From assembly GCA_963842955.1 (NCBI GenBank), contig CAWJIJ010000007.1, positions 186,001-250,000 of the forward strand: a stretch of DNA of 64,000 nucleotides, read 5' to 3'. The position numbers and the translations under genes are program-made. Every line of letters starts with the position of its first letter. The first letter of the stretch is position 1. Positions 16,992 to 24,977 of this stretch are shown in pieces. A model generated the notes under the pieces. The model saw nothing but the letters and a program-made list of their open reading frames with translations. It did not search any database and was not told the DNA's origin. Source of the DNA: JARFQW01 sp963842955 (GTDB lineage Bacteria > Pseudomonadota > Gammaproteobacteria > Steroidobacterales > XN24).

Positions 16992-18059
16992 TCACCACAA
17001 TGAGAGCTGGTTTTTGTCCCGCGCCGGCGGCACGAACCGGCTCGTGTCGAGGGGCGGCAGGGGGCCGAAGCCCAGCCGCCGGCTTGCCAGCCGGAAGCGC
17101 TTGTCCAGTAGCGCAGGAATCGGGCCGTGGCCGCGCATGCGCCGTCCGTAGCGGGAATCGTAAGCGCGTCCGCCGTGACAATCCGCCATAAGTCCGAGCA
17201 CCCGATCGGCCCGCTCCGGGTAATAGGCGCGCAGCCATTCCGTGAACAGGGGCAGAACCTCCAGCGGCAACCGGAGAAGGATCCAGCCCGCGGCGGTCGC
17301 CCCGGCGTCGCGGGCTGCGGCAAGCAGCGCCTCGAGTTCCTTGTCATTGATTCCGGGAATCACGGGAGCCAGCAGCACGCCGCAGGGGATGCCTGCGTCC
17401 GCCAGAATCCTCAGGGTTTCCAGGCGACGTGACGGCGATGCGGCCCGCGGCTCGAGGCTGCGCTTCAGATCCGCGTCGAGGCTGGTGAGGCTGACGTAGA
17501 CCCGGGCCAGACCCCGATCGGCCATAGGCGCCAGGAGGTCGATGTCCCGGGCCACCAGGCCGCTCTTGGTCACGATGCTGAGCGGGTGTTTGCAGTCCGC
17601 GAGTACTTCGAGGATGTCGCGGGTGATCCGATGCGTGCGCTCCACGGGCTGGTAGGGGTCGGTATTCGTGCCCAGGGCTATGGGGCTGCAGGCATAGCCG
17701 GGCCGGGCGAGTTCGGCCCGCAGGCACCTCGCGGCGTCCGGCTTGAAGAACAGGCGGGACTCGAAATCCAGGCCGGGAGAGAGCCCCAGCCACGCATGGG
17801 TGGGGCGGGCAAAGCAATAGACGCACCCATGCTCGCAGCCCCGGTAGGGATTGATGGATTGCTCAAACGGCACGTCGGGAGACCGGTTACGACTGATGAT
17901 CGTGCGGGCCTGGTCGGCCATGAGCACCGTTTCGAGGCGAACCTCTCCCTGGCTTTCGTCCACGCTCCAGCCGTCGGCAACCGGTCGGGTGCTCAGGGTG
18001 TCATAACGGTTGTCCGGATTGGACAGCGCGCCGCGACCTCTGACCGGAATACTGGACAT
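16992..18059 (-). CDS. PA0069-family radical SAM protein
   Basis: 355 residues. The radical SAM cluster site is GCEHGCVYC (Cys 75, 79, 82), preceded by SINPYRGCEHG, and followed by LGTNTDPYQPVE and SLTSLDADLKRSLEPRAASP, all typical of the SplB-like PA0069 family. Distantly related to spore photoproduct lyase but without its repair context; biochemical role undefined. ATG 18059. On the same strand as mgtE (48 bp upstream) and the TolB/TPR gene. Confidence 0.88.
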   Translation of the reverse strand: MSSIPVRGRGALSNPDNRYDTLSTRPVADGWSVDESQGEVRLETVLMADQARTIISRNRSPDVPFEQSINPYRGCEHGCVYCFARPTHAWLGLSPGLDFESRLFFKPDAARCLRAELARPGYACSPIALGTNTDPYQPVERTHRITRDILEVLADCKHPLSIVTKSGLVARDIDLLAPMADRGLARVYVSLTSLDADLKRSLEPRAASPSRRLETLRILADAGIPCGVLLAPVIPGINDKELEALLAAARDAGATAAGWILLRLPLEVLPLFTEWLRAYYPERADRVLGLMADCHGGRAYDSRYGRRMRGHGPIPALLDKRFRLASRRLGFGPLPPLDTSRFVPPARDKNQLSLW

Positions 18060-18107
18060 GCATACAGTATTGGCGAGAGGCGAATGGAGCGCAAGGCCTG
18101 GCTCCCG

Positions 18108-19535
18108 TCAGATCAGGACAGCGGCTGCGAGCCCCAGAAATATGAAAAAACCCATGCTGTCGGTGACGAATGTGAGCATGACGCTGGAGCCGAGGGCGGG
18201 GTCGCGGCCCAGCCGGTGCATCACCAGAGGTACGGTGACGCCGGCCAGGGCGGCGACGATGAGATTCAGCAAGGTGGCGATGGCCATGACCATGCCCAGC
18301 TTCGGATTGCTGTACAACAGCCAGGCGACCGCCCCCATGATGCTGCCCCAGATCAAGCCGTTGAACGCGGCAATACCGACCTCCTTGCGGATCAGATAGC
18401 CCACGTTGTCGCTCTTGATCTGATCCAGCGCGAGGCCCCGGATAAAGAGGGCCACCGTCTGGTTTCCGGTGTTGCCGCCGATGCTGGCGACAATGGGCAT
18501 GAGCGTGGCCAGCGCGACCAACTGCTCGATCGTGCCTTCGAAGACGCCGATGACGCGGGAGGCTATGAAGGCGGTCAGGAGATTGACGAACAGCCAGAGC
18601 CAGCGCCGGCGAGCGCTGAACAGGACGGGTGCGAACAGGTCCTCGTCACCGCGCAGGCCCTCGCGGAGGAGTGCGTCTTCTTCCGCCTCCTCGCGGATAA
18701 AGTCCATGACATGGTCCACGGTGACTCTGCCGATAAGCTTGTCCTTGGCGTCGAGGACCGGAGCCGAGATCAGGTCGTATCGTTCGAAGGCCAGCGCGGT
18801 CCGGGCGGCCGGCGCATCCGCGTAGAAACGTGTCGGATCGCTGTCCATAAACTCGGTCACCGGCGTGCGCAGCGGATGCAGGAACAGCTTGGTCAGGGCG
18901 AAACTGCCCACCAGCCGGCCGCGAGCGTCCGTGACAAAAACCCGGTCCACCTGTTCCGGCAGATCGCCCAGCCGGCGGATCGTTTTCAGCGTTTCCTTGA
19001 CCGTCGCTGAATCCGCGACGGCGAGCATGTCCGGGGTCATCAGGTGGCCGACGGAATCCTCGGGGTAACGCTTCGACGCGTCGACCCAGTCCCGGTCTTC
19101 CTGCTCGATGCTGGCATAGACACGGGTGCGGACGTCTTCGGGCAGCAGATCGGCCACGTAGACCAGGTCGTCCGGATCCATGTGACGGCACATGGCCACC
19201 AGCCGTTCCGGATCGGTCTTCGCGATCAGCGAACCGGCGAGGGTGTCGTTAACGTCCCAGAGTACGTCGCCGCCTTCAGTGTCCGAAACCTGGCTCCACA
19301 CCAGCATCCGTTCGTCCGGCGGCAAACGCTCCAGCAGATGTGCGATGTCCGCCGCGTGCAGTTTCTGCAAGGCATTGCCGAGCTGGGCGAGGTGCTGGCG
19401 GTGTACCAGTCCCTCCACCAGTACCTTGCGGGGCTGCTGCTGTTGCCGAACGAGTCCATCGACGAGCTCGTGCCGGTGCAAGAGATCGAGTATAGGCCGA
19501 AGGCGGCGGTCGAGGCGGCTGGAAGGGTCGGACAT
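18108..19535 (-). CDS. mgtE: Magnesium transporter MgtE
   Basis: 475 residues. Order of parts: N-terminal helical MgtE_N domain (about 40-130, LHAADIAHLLERLPPDERML), two CBS domains that sense cytoplasmic Mg2+ (about 135-260), and five membrane helices (about 290-475) with the pore signature ASIGGNTGNQTVALFIRG. It gates Mg2+ entry at the inner membrane. It follows the EAL gene by 54 bp on the same strand, so it may be read from the same promoter. No M-box-like leader is seen. Confidence 0.95.
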   Translation of the reverse strand: MSDPSSRLDRRLRPILDLLHRHELVDGLVRQQQQPRKVLVEGLVHRQHLAQLGNALQKLHAADIAHLLERLPPDERMLVWSQVSDTEGGDVLWDVNDTLAGSLIAKTDPERLVAMCRHMDPDDLVYVADLLPEDVRTRVYASIEQEDRDWVDASKRYPEDSVGHLMTPDMLAVADSATVKETLKTIRRLGDLPEQVDRVFVTDARGRLVGSFALTKLFLHPLRTPVTEFMDSDPTRFYADAPAARTALAFERYDLISAPVLDAKDKLIGRVTVDHVMDFIREEAEEDALLREGLRGDEDLFAPVLFSARRRWLWLFVNLLTAFIASRVIGVFEGTIEQLVALATLMPIVASIGGNTGNQTVALFIRGLALDQIKSDNVGYLIRKEVGIAAFNGLIWGSIMGAVAWLLYSNPKLGMVMAIATLLNLIVAALAGVTVPLVMHRLGRDPALGSSVMLTFVTDSMGFFIFLGLAAAVLI

Positions 19536-19589
19536 GAAAGGCGATCCTGCTTGTCCGCGCCAAGCATAGACGCCCGTGCGGCCGCGGGG

Positions 19590-20939
19590 CTAGCCGGCGG
19601 CGCCCGCCAAGGGCAGGCGGGCGCCGCTGCGGATCATCGACCGGATTTCCTGCCCTTCGACCGGGCGGCTGAAATAAAAGCCCTGCGCATATCCGCAGCG
19701 CAGAACTCTTAACGCGGTAACCTGGTCTTCCCGCTCCACCCCCTCGGCGATCGAGTCCAGGCCGCAGGATTCCGCGAGCATCGCCACGGCGCGAGCAATG
19801 CCGTTGGCGACCGATGATCCGGGGAGATCGGTTACAAAGGCCCGATCGATTTTCATACCGTCCAGGGGCAGCCGGCCCAGATAGCCCATGGCCGAGAAGC
19901 CGGTCCCGAAATCGTCCAGCGCGATCTTGATGCCGAGCTTGCGCAGGGCCTCGAGGGTTTCCACCGTGTGCTCTCGCGTTTCCATGAACGCATGCTCGGT
20001 GATCTCGATCTCCAGGCACTCAGGCGGCAGGCCGGTGGCGTCCAGGGCGCGGCAGATGCGTTCCGGGACATCGCGCAGAGCAAACATGCCGGGTGTGAAA
20101 TTCAGCCCGACGGTCACCGGTGGCCGGCCCGGCTGCTGCCAATGGACGGCCTCCTTGCAGGCAGTCCGGAGGGCCCAGCGGGTCAGCGCGTAGATGAACC
20201 CCGTTTGCTCTGCCAGCGGCGCAAACTCTTCCGGCGAGACCGATCCGAGTTCATGGCTGTTCCAGCGCATCAGCGCTTCTGCGCCGACGATTTCACCGGT
20301 ATCCATGCGGACGCGCGGCTGATAGAGGAGGCAAAGCTCGCCGCGTTCCGCCGCGGTTCTCAATTCACGGTCAAGGACGCCGCGCCGGGTCACCGCCGCC
20401 CCGATGTCCTCGTCAAACAGGCGAATCTCGTTGCGGTGCCCGTCGGCTTCACGCGGCACAGCAAGGTCCACCTGGCGGGCGAGTTCTTCCAGGTGGGGGG
20501 TCTGCTCCGACGAATCGCCGATGACCCTCAGCCCGATGTTGCTGTAGAGGTAGAAGCGGTGACCCGGGGGCCCGAACGGTTCCGCCAGCGTGGCGACAAT
20601 CGAATCGGCCACCGCGCGCGCTGCGTCCGCCGAGTCCAGATCCCACAGCAGGATCACGAACTGGTGCAGGGTCCATCCCACCCGTCCATTGGACGGCAGA
20701 CAGTCGGCAATTCGCTGCCCTGCTTCCCTCAAGACCCGGTCCCCGTCCCGGTATCCCGCATTCTGATAGACATGCCGGACGCTGCCGAATTCCACGATCA
20801 TCACGGCCATGAGGGCGGCCGTCCCGGTCTGGCGCTCGAGTGCTCGTTGGGCAAGATGGATTAGCGCGTCCCGGCCCGGCAGACCGGTGATGGGGTCCAC
20901 GGCCAGGCTGGCGTCGAAGGCGTTGATATCGTGTTCCAA
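19590..20939 (-). CDS. Cyclic-di-GMP phosphodiesterase with degenerate GGDEF and intact EAL domain
   Basis: 449 residues from a TTG (20939) with GGAGAA 9 bases upstream. The N-terminal GGDEF domain has lost its active site: RVGGDEF is replaced by RVGWTLHQF. The EAL domain is intact, with EALMRW, LNFTPGMF, EIEITEH, DDFGTG, MKIDRAF, AEGVE and GYAQGFYF. So it should hydrolyse cyclic-di-GMP, with the GGDEF part as a possible GTP-binding regulatory domain. No membrane or sensor domain precedes it. A cyclic-di-GMP riboswitch lies 1.0 kb away, on the other side of the divergent membrane gene. A perfect 10-bp hairpin (19,599-19,625) sits at its 3' end but lacks a T-run. Confidence 0.9.
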   Translation of the reverse strand: MEHDINAFDASLAVDPITGLPGRDALIHLAQRALERQTGTAALMAVMIVEFGSVRHVYQNAGYRDGDRVLREAGQRIADCLPSNGRVGWTLHQFVILLWDLDSADAARAVADSIVATLAEPFGPPGHRFYLYSNIGLRVIGDSSEQTPHLEELARQVDLAVPREADGHRNEIRLFDEDIGAAVTRRGVLDRELRTAAERGELCLLYQPRVRMDTGEIVGAEALMRWNSHELGSVSPEEFAPLAEQTGFIYALTRWALRTACKEAVHWQQPGRPPVTVGLNFTPGMFALRDVPERICRALDATGLPPECLEIEITEHAFMETREHTVETLEALRKLGIKIALDDFGTGFSAMGYLGRLPLDGMKIDRAFVTDLPGSSVANGIARAVAMLAESCGLDSIAEGVEREDQVTALRVLRCGYAQGFYFSRPVEGQEIRSMIRSGARLPLAGAAG

Positions 20940-21039
20940 GATAATTCTCCGCTTGCCGCGGCAAGTATATGCACAGCGTTTGCGGCCTGCGCCCGGACAC
21001 GCTATACCGGGTCCGGGCAACCAAATCCGGGGAAAGTCA

Positions 21040-21798
21040 TTGGAAGGGTTTCAGAACGTCTCCCGGTATATCCACATCGTGTTTGGGTTTGGCGGCCTCG
21101 CGGCCTTCTGGATTCCGATTCTGGCCCCCAAGGGCAGTCCCCTGCATCGCGCCGCCGGCCGGGTATTTTCGTTTTGCGCGGGCGTCGTGTTGCTGTCCGC
21201 GGGCCTGTCCATCACCCTCGTCGCCACGCGACTCCTGGCCGCCGGAGAGGGGCCGACGGATTCGCCGGGAACCTGGTCCAGCCTGGTGTTTCTGGCCTAC
21301 CTGGCCTGGGTGACCTGGCTTTTCGTGCACCACGGGCGGCTTGTGCTTCGCAGCAAGGGCTCGCCCCGTGCCGCGGGAAGCCCTTTGAACCGCGGACTTG
21401 CCCGCTCGGCCATAGCTGCCAGCGGCTTCATCGTCGCCTGGGCGCTGGTCCTCAGGCCGCCCAACATGGTCGTTCTCCTGGCCCTGTCCCCCATCGGGTT
21501 CCTGTCCGGGCGAGGCATGCTCGAGTACTACCGGGGGACCGACCCGTCTCGGCGCGCCTGGCTGTACGAGCATCTCGGCGCCATGATCGGCGCCGGAATC
21601 GCCTTCCACACGGCCTTTGCGGTGTTCGGCTCGCGCCAGTTCCTCGCCTGGGAGCCCGAGGGACTGATTGGTGTGCTTCCGTGGATTCTCCCGACGCTCG
21701 TGGGGCTGCCCGCGTCTGCCCTGTGGGCCCGCCACTACAGAAAACGGTTCAACGAATCGTCCGCATCCACCGTCAGCCAGGGCTCCGGAAAAAGCTGA
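21040..21798 (+). CDS. Multi-pass membrane protein, DUF2306-like
   Basis: 252 residues from a TTG (21040) preceded by GGGGA. About seven hydrophobic helices with conserved polar features: YIHIVFGFGGLAAFW, HRAAGRVFSF, WLFVHHGRL and a late EHLGAMIGAGIAFHT. The His-rich helices recall haem- or cation-binding membrane proteins of the DUF2306 type, but I assign no function. It is divergent from the EAL phosphodiesterase gene across a 100-bp gap. Confidence 0.6.
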   Translation: MEGFQNVSRYIHIVFGFGGLAAFWIPILAPKGSPLHRAAGRVFSFCAGVVLLSAGLSITLVATRLLAAGEGPTDSPGTWSSLVFLAYLAWVTWLFVHHGRLVLRSKGSPRAAGSPLNRGLARSAIAASGFIVAWALVLRPPNMVVLLALSPIGFLSGRGMLEYYRGTDPSRRAWLYEHLGAMIGAGIAFHTAFAVFGSRQFLAWEPEGLIGVLPWILPTLVGLPASALWARHYRKRFNESSASTVSQGSGKS

Positions 21799-21885
21799 CG
21801 TCGCCGGCCGGTCGAAATCACAGGCAAGGGATAACGGGTCGCAATTCGCGAATCGGGCTCGTGGCGGACCCGCGAGAACGGGTTG

Positions 21886-21901
21886 TGTGACTCCGGTCAC
21901 G
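21886..21901 (+). promoter_or_regulatory. CRP/Vfr/Clp-type operator
   Basis: TGTGA-CTCCGG-TCACG matches the CRP-family consensus TGTGA-N6-TCACA at 9 of 10 bases. Its centre is about 42 bp before the likely start of the riboswitch transcript (near 21,935), the class II activator distance. In xanthomonads the CRP homologue Clp is itself controlled by cyclic-di-GMP; whether this organism has a Clp is not visible here. Confidence 0.55.
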
Positions 21902-21935
21902 GATGCCGGGCGCGGCGCGTGGCAGCTTAAGCTGA

Positions 21936-22016
21936 AACCGAAAAAGGCAAACCCGTCGTGAGGCGGGGACGCAAAGCCACCGGTCCCGAATGCTCGGGAC
22001 AGCGGGGCTGCCGGAT
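21936..22016 (+). promoter_or_regulatory. Class I cyclic-di-GMP riboswitch (GEMM-I) aptamer
   Basis: Contains the invariant core in order. GGCAAACC at 21,946-21,953 is followed by a P2 stem (CCCGTC / GGCGGG) capped by a GTGA tetraloop of GNRA type. Then comes GGGGACGCAAAGCC at 21,964-21,977, and a P3 hairpin with arms GTCCCGA / TCGGGAC. The closing AGCGGGGCTGCC at 22,001-22,012 lets TGCC pair with GGCA to form P1. It reads in the direction of the secreted-protein gene at 22,111. The ligand should be cyclic-di-GMP. Confidence 0.92.
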
Positions 22017-22049
22017 CCTCGACGAGGCCCAAGGGCCAAATGTTGCTTC

Positions 22050-22087
22050 TGCCTTTTCGGATCGGCCCGACCGGTGTTTCCGGTCGG
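22050..22087 (+). promoter_or_regulatory. Candidate expression platform of the cyclic-di-GMP riboswitch
   Basis: TGCCTTTTCGG (22,050-22,060) can pair with CCGAAAAAGGCA (21,938-21,949), which is the 5' strand of the aptamer P1 stem, with one bulged A. This 11-bp helix competes with ligand-bound P1. A hairpin CCGACCGG-TGTTT-CCGGTCGG (22,067-22,087) follows, without a T-run, ahead of the GGAGGA ribosome site at 22,099-22,104. The direction of control is not certain. Confidence 0.5.
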
Positions 22088-22110
22088 TACTGCCACACGG
22101 AGGAGCACGC

Positions 22111-22509
22111 ATGAAAAACGTAAACCGATTGTTCTCAGGCCCGGCCGCCGCTCTGTTGGCGGTAACGGCGTTCGTTGCTCCGGCCGGGGCCGCGGACATC
22201 GCCGTGGAGCCTGCCACCGAGGGGCGGTACGTGTCCGAAGTGAGGGTCAGTATCTCGGACGAGCTGGCCCAGGTGGTCGTGCATGCCTGTGACGGCAGCC
22301 GCACGGTTCATTCGCCGGAGGATCTTCCCGACAGCAGCGTCTTTCCGGTCTCGGTGAGCGGCAGTCACATGGCCGGCATTACGGTAATGGCCGGGGACAG
22401 CGTCCGGGCCGTGGCGTTTGCCTGCCCCGATGCCATGAACACCAGGCCGGTCTCCTCGAAGAATTCCCGGCGTTCCGAAGGCGAAACCATCGAAGGCGCG
22501 CTCTTCTAG
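22111..22509 (+). CDS. Small secreted protein under cyclic-di-GMP riboswitch control
   Basis: 132 residues. Signal peptide 1-27 (ends VAPAGA), mature part of about 105 residues with a predicted beta-rich core and two cysteines (C60 in VVVHACDGS, C105 in VAFACPDAM) that likely form a disulfide. Polar Ser/Arg tail. No family recognised. The ATG at 22111 has GGAGGA 6 bases upstream. Control by a class I cyclic-di-GMP riboswitch and a CRP-type site implies a role in the attached/motile switch, for example as a matrix or surface component; this is inference. Confidence 0.8.
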   Translation: MKNVNRLFSGPAAALLAVTAFVAPAGAADIAVEPATEGRYVSEVRVSISDELAQVVVHACDGSRTVHSPEDLPDSSVFPVSVSGSHMAGITVMAGDSVRAVAFACPDAMNTRPVSSKNSRRSEGETIEGALF

Positions 22510-22605
22510 GACGCGCTTGTCCGGCCGCCGCGTCGTCCGGCTCGTTCGGAGCGGCTTGTGTGTTAGCGTTCTCTCCTGCTCGGTAATGGAAGCAGGGTGG
22601 AACCC

Positions 22606-23028
22606 ATGACCGCCAATCCGCTGATCGGCCCGATGCTGGCCATGGTTTTGATGACATGCATCGTGTGGGCCACGATGGGGATCCGCAGAACCCGTGCTGT
22701 CGCTACCGGTGAGACGCATCTGAGCCGTTTCGCGGTCCGCGGAATGGGCGGCATCGAACCGTCGGCAGTGCAGGCGTCGGACCATTACTCCAACCTGTTC
22801 GAGATGCCGGTGCTGTTCTACGTGGCCTTGCTGACCGCCATGCAGCTCGGTATCCAGGGCATTGCGATGCTGGCGCTGGCCTGGGTCTACGTGGTCCTTC
22901 GGGCCGCCCACGCGTGGGTCCACCTGGGCCGGAACGAGGTCCGTCACCGGTTCTACGCCTTTGTCGGCTCGACTGTGACCCTCATCGTCATGTGGCTCAT
23001 CATCGCGAGGCACGCCCTGGTCGGCTGA
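22606..23028 (+). CDS. MAPEG-family membrane protein
   Basis: 140 residues, four membrane helices. The MAPEG pattern is visible: a polar loop RRTRAVATGE after helix 1, QASDHYSNLFEMPVLFYVALL in helix 2, and AWVYVVLRAAHAWVHLGRNEVRHR before helix 4. Bacterial members are of unclear function (glutathione- or lipid-linked enzymes in eukaryotes). I prefer the ATG at 22606 (AGGG 8 bases upstream) over a GTG 9 bases earlier. Confidence 0.8.
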   Translation: MTANPLIGPMLAMVLMTCIVWATMGIRRTRAVATGETHLSRFAVRGMGGIEPSAVQASDHYSNLFEMPVLFYVALLTAMQLGIQGIAMLALAWVYVVLRAAHAWVHLGRNEVRHRFYAFVGSTVTLIVMWLIIARHALVG

Positions 23029-23099
23029 CGGCGGCTATGCCCGCTGCTGTGCAGCACGGCAGTCTGCCATCCCGGTGGAACTCCCGGCGTCAGCGGCCG

Positions 23100-24047
23100 T
23101 CAGGCCATGCCCCTCATGGAGGCGGCCCGACTGGCGGACGCCTGCCCGTCCTGTACCTCGATGAACACCCGAGTGATTTCGGGGCGGGTCTTACGGATTG
23201 TGTCCTCGAGCCGCGTGATGGATTGCTCTATGGCACCCGCGTTCAGGTCGTTGCGGTAGTCCAGGCTCATGGCGAGGAGTACGTCGGTGGGCCCGATATG
23301 CATGGTGCGCATTTCGTTGATGGAGCGAACGGCGGGCTCGCCGCCGACGATGTCGCGGATGGCGTCGAGCGTCGCGGGACTCGCGGATTCGCCGATGAGC
23401 AGGCCCTTGGTTTCGATTGCCAGCAGGAGCGCCGTGCCGGCGAGAATGAGACCGATCAGCACCGAGCCGACGCCGTCGAGTACCGGCATTTCGAGGGCAT
23501 GACTCAGCGCGATGGCAATAAATGCGATCACCAGGCCGAGCATCGCGGCGGAGTCTTCGAACAGCACGGTGAAAACCGCCGGATCCTTGCTCTTGTGGAC
23601 GGCTGCCAGCCAGCGGTCGTCACCCTTGGTCTTTCGGAACTCCTTGAAGGCCACCCACCAGGCGGCGCTTTCAAAGACCATCGCGACGCCCAGCACCACG
23701 TAGTTCACCATGGGGTTGGTGACCGGATGAGGGTCGGCGATCTTGTGAATCCCCTCGTAGATGGATACGCCGGCGCCCACGGCAAAAATCAGGATGGCCA
23801 CGACAAACGCCCAGAAATAGATTTCCGCGCCGTATCCGAAGGGATGTGCCGCGTCGGCGGGACGCCTGGAACGGCGGATGCCCAGCAGGAGCAGGCTCTG
23901 ATTGCCGGTATCCACCAGCGAATGAATCGCCTCGCTGAGCATGGCGGAACTGCCGGTATAAAACGCTGCCGCAAACTTTGTGACGGCGATCAGGCCGTTG
24001 CCGATGAGTGCGGCGATGACGACCTTCACGGAGCCTCCGTGGGCCAT
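23100..24047 (-). CDS. Cation diffusion facilitator transporter (CDF)
   Basis: 315 residues. Six-helix CDF exporter of Zn2+, Fe2+ or related metals. Metal site residues appear as HSLVDTGN in helix 2 (H/D pair) and FEDSAAMLG in helix 5. HPFGYGAEIYFW is the loop typical of the SLC30A9/YdfM-like subgroup. A short cytoplasmic metallochaperone-like domain follows from about residue 225 (MRTMHIGPTDVLLAM). ATG 24047. It begins 29 bp after the stop of the class II aldolase-like gene on the same strand. Confidence 0.88.
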   Translation of the reverse strand: MAHGGSVKVVIAALIGNGLIAVTKFAAAFYTGSSAMLSEAIHSLVDTGNQSLLLLGIRRSRRPADAAHPFGYGAEIYFWAFVVAILIFAVGAGVSIYEGIHKIADPHPVTNPMVNYVVLGVAMVFESAAWWVAFKEFRKTKGDDRWLAAVHKSKDPAVFTVLFEDSAAMLGLVIAFIAIALSHALEMPVLDGVGSVLIGLILAGTALLLAIETKGLLIGESASPATLDAIRDIVGGEPAVRSINEMRTMHIGPTDVLLAMSLDYRNDLNAGAIEQSITRLEDTIRKTRPEITRVFIEVQDGQASASRAASMRGMA

Positions 24048-24076
24048 GTTCCCTCCGGATGTCTGGGCGAAGTCTG

Positions 24077-24853
24077 CTAGTCCCGGAATCCGGGGTCGAG
24101 GCGATCGGCCTTGCGTAGCATTGCCGGCCAGGCGAGCTGTCCTCCCTGTCCGAGGGTGACCTTGCTGGCCTGCGCCTGGATCCCCTCGATGATCGGGTCG
24201 GGTACATGGACCAGTTCGGCGCCGCCGGACTGGGCCTTGATCTGGATGTCGCAGGCCCGTTCAAGGACGTGCATGGCCAGGTAGGCTTCGGCCACGCTCC
24301 GGCCTACCGTCAGCGTGCCGTGGTTGCGCAGAATCAGGAAGCTGCAGGTTCCCAGGTCCGCGACCAGGCGAACCTTCTCCTCGGCGTTCAGCGCCACGCC
24401 CTCGTAGTCGTGATAACCCAGATCCGACGCGGGAAACAGCGCGGTCTGGGATATCGGCAGGAGTCCGGCGGCCTGCGCGGATACCGCGATCCCCGCATTG
24501 GTATGGAGATGCATCACGCAGCCCGCGTCCTCGCGCGCCTCGTGAATGGCACTGTGAATGGTGAAACCCGCCGGATTGATGGCAAACGGCGTATCCATGG
24601 CAATGCGGCCATCGAGGTCCACTTTCACCAGGCTCGATGCGGTGATTTCCTCGAACAGCAGCCCGTAGGGATTGACGAGGAAGTGGTCCTCGCCGCCGGG
24701 GACCCGGGCCGAGATATGTGTGAAAACCAGGTCATCCCAGCCGTTTGCGGCCACGAGCCGGTAGGCGGCGGCCAGGTCAACCCGCACTTGCCATTCCTCA
24801 GCCGTGACTTGCTTGCGGACTGAAGAGACCTCGTTCGGGATGCTCGCTGCCAT
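24077..24853 (-). CDS. Class II aldolase/adducin-family protein
   Basis: 258 residues from the ATG at 24853 (GGAA upstream, within ATCGAGGAAACC); ten extra residues upstream look non-homologous. The zinc-binding His pattern is MHLHTNAG and a later LRNHGTLTVG, with HISARVPG near the N-terminus. Members include fuculose-phosphate aldolase-like enzymes and many of unknown substrate. No kinase or isomerase of a sugar pathway is adjacent, so the substrate is open. Same strand and close to the CDF gene. Confidence 0.85.
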   Translation of the reverse strand: MAASIPNEVSSVRKQVTAEEWQVRVDLAAAYRLVAANGWDDLVFTHISARVPGGEDHFLVNPYGLLFEEITASSLVKVDLDGRIAMDTPFAINPAGFTIHSAIHEAREDAGCVMHLHTNAGIAVSAQAAGLLPISQTALFPASDLGYHDYEGVALNAEEKVRLVADLGTCSFLILRNHGTLTVGRSVAEAYLAMHVLERACDIQIKAQSGGAELVHVPDPIIEGIQAQASKVTLGQGGQLAWPAMLRKADRLDPGFRD

Positions 24854-24977
24854 GGCGGTTTCCTCGATGCCGGCGTTGATCAACAGCCTTCAGGATAGAC
24901 GCGCCGGAGACTTTCCTACAATCTTGCCAAGGCGCGACCGTGCGGCGGCGACTGGCATAAGGGGCGAGGGGATCGCA

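Noticed and set aside
19599..19625. Perfect 10-bp hairpin GGCGCCCGCC-N7-GGCGGGCGCC as a terminator of the EAL gene
   Set aside because: It lies inside the last codons of the gene and no T-run follows in the minus-strand direction.
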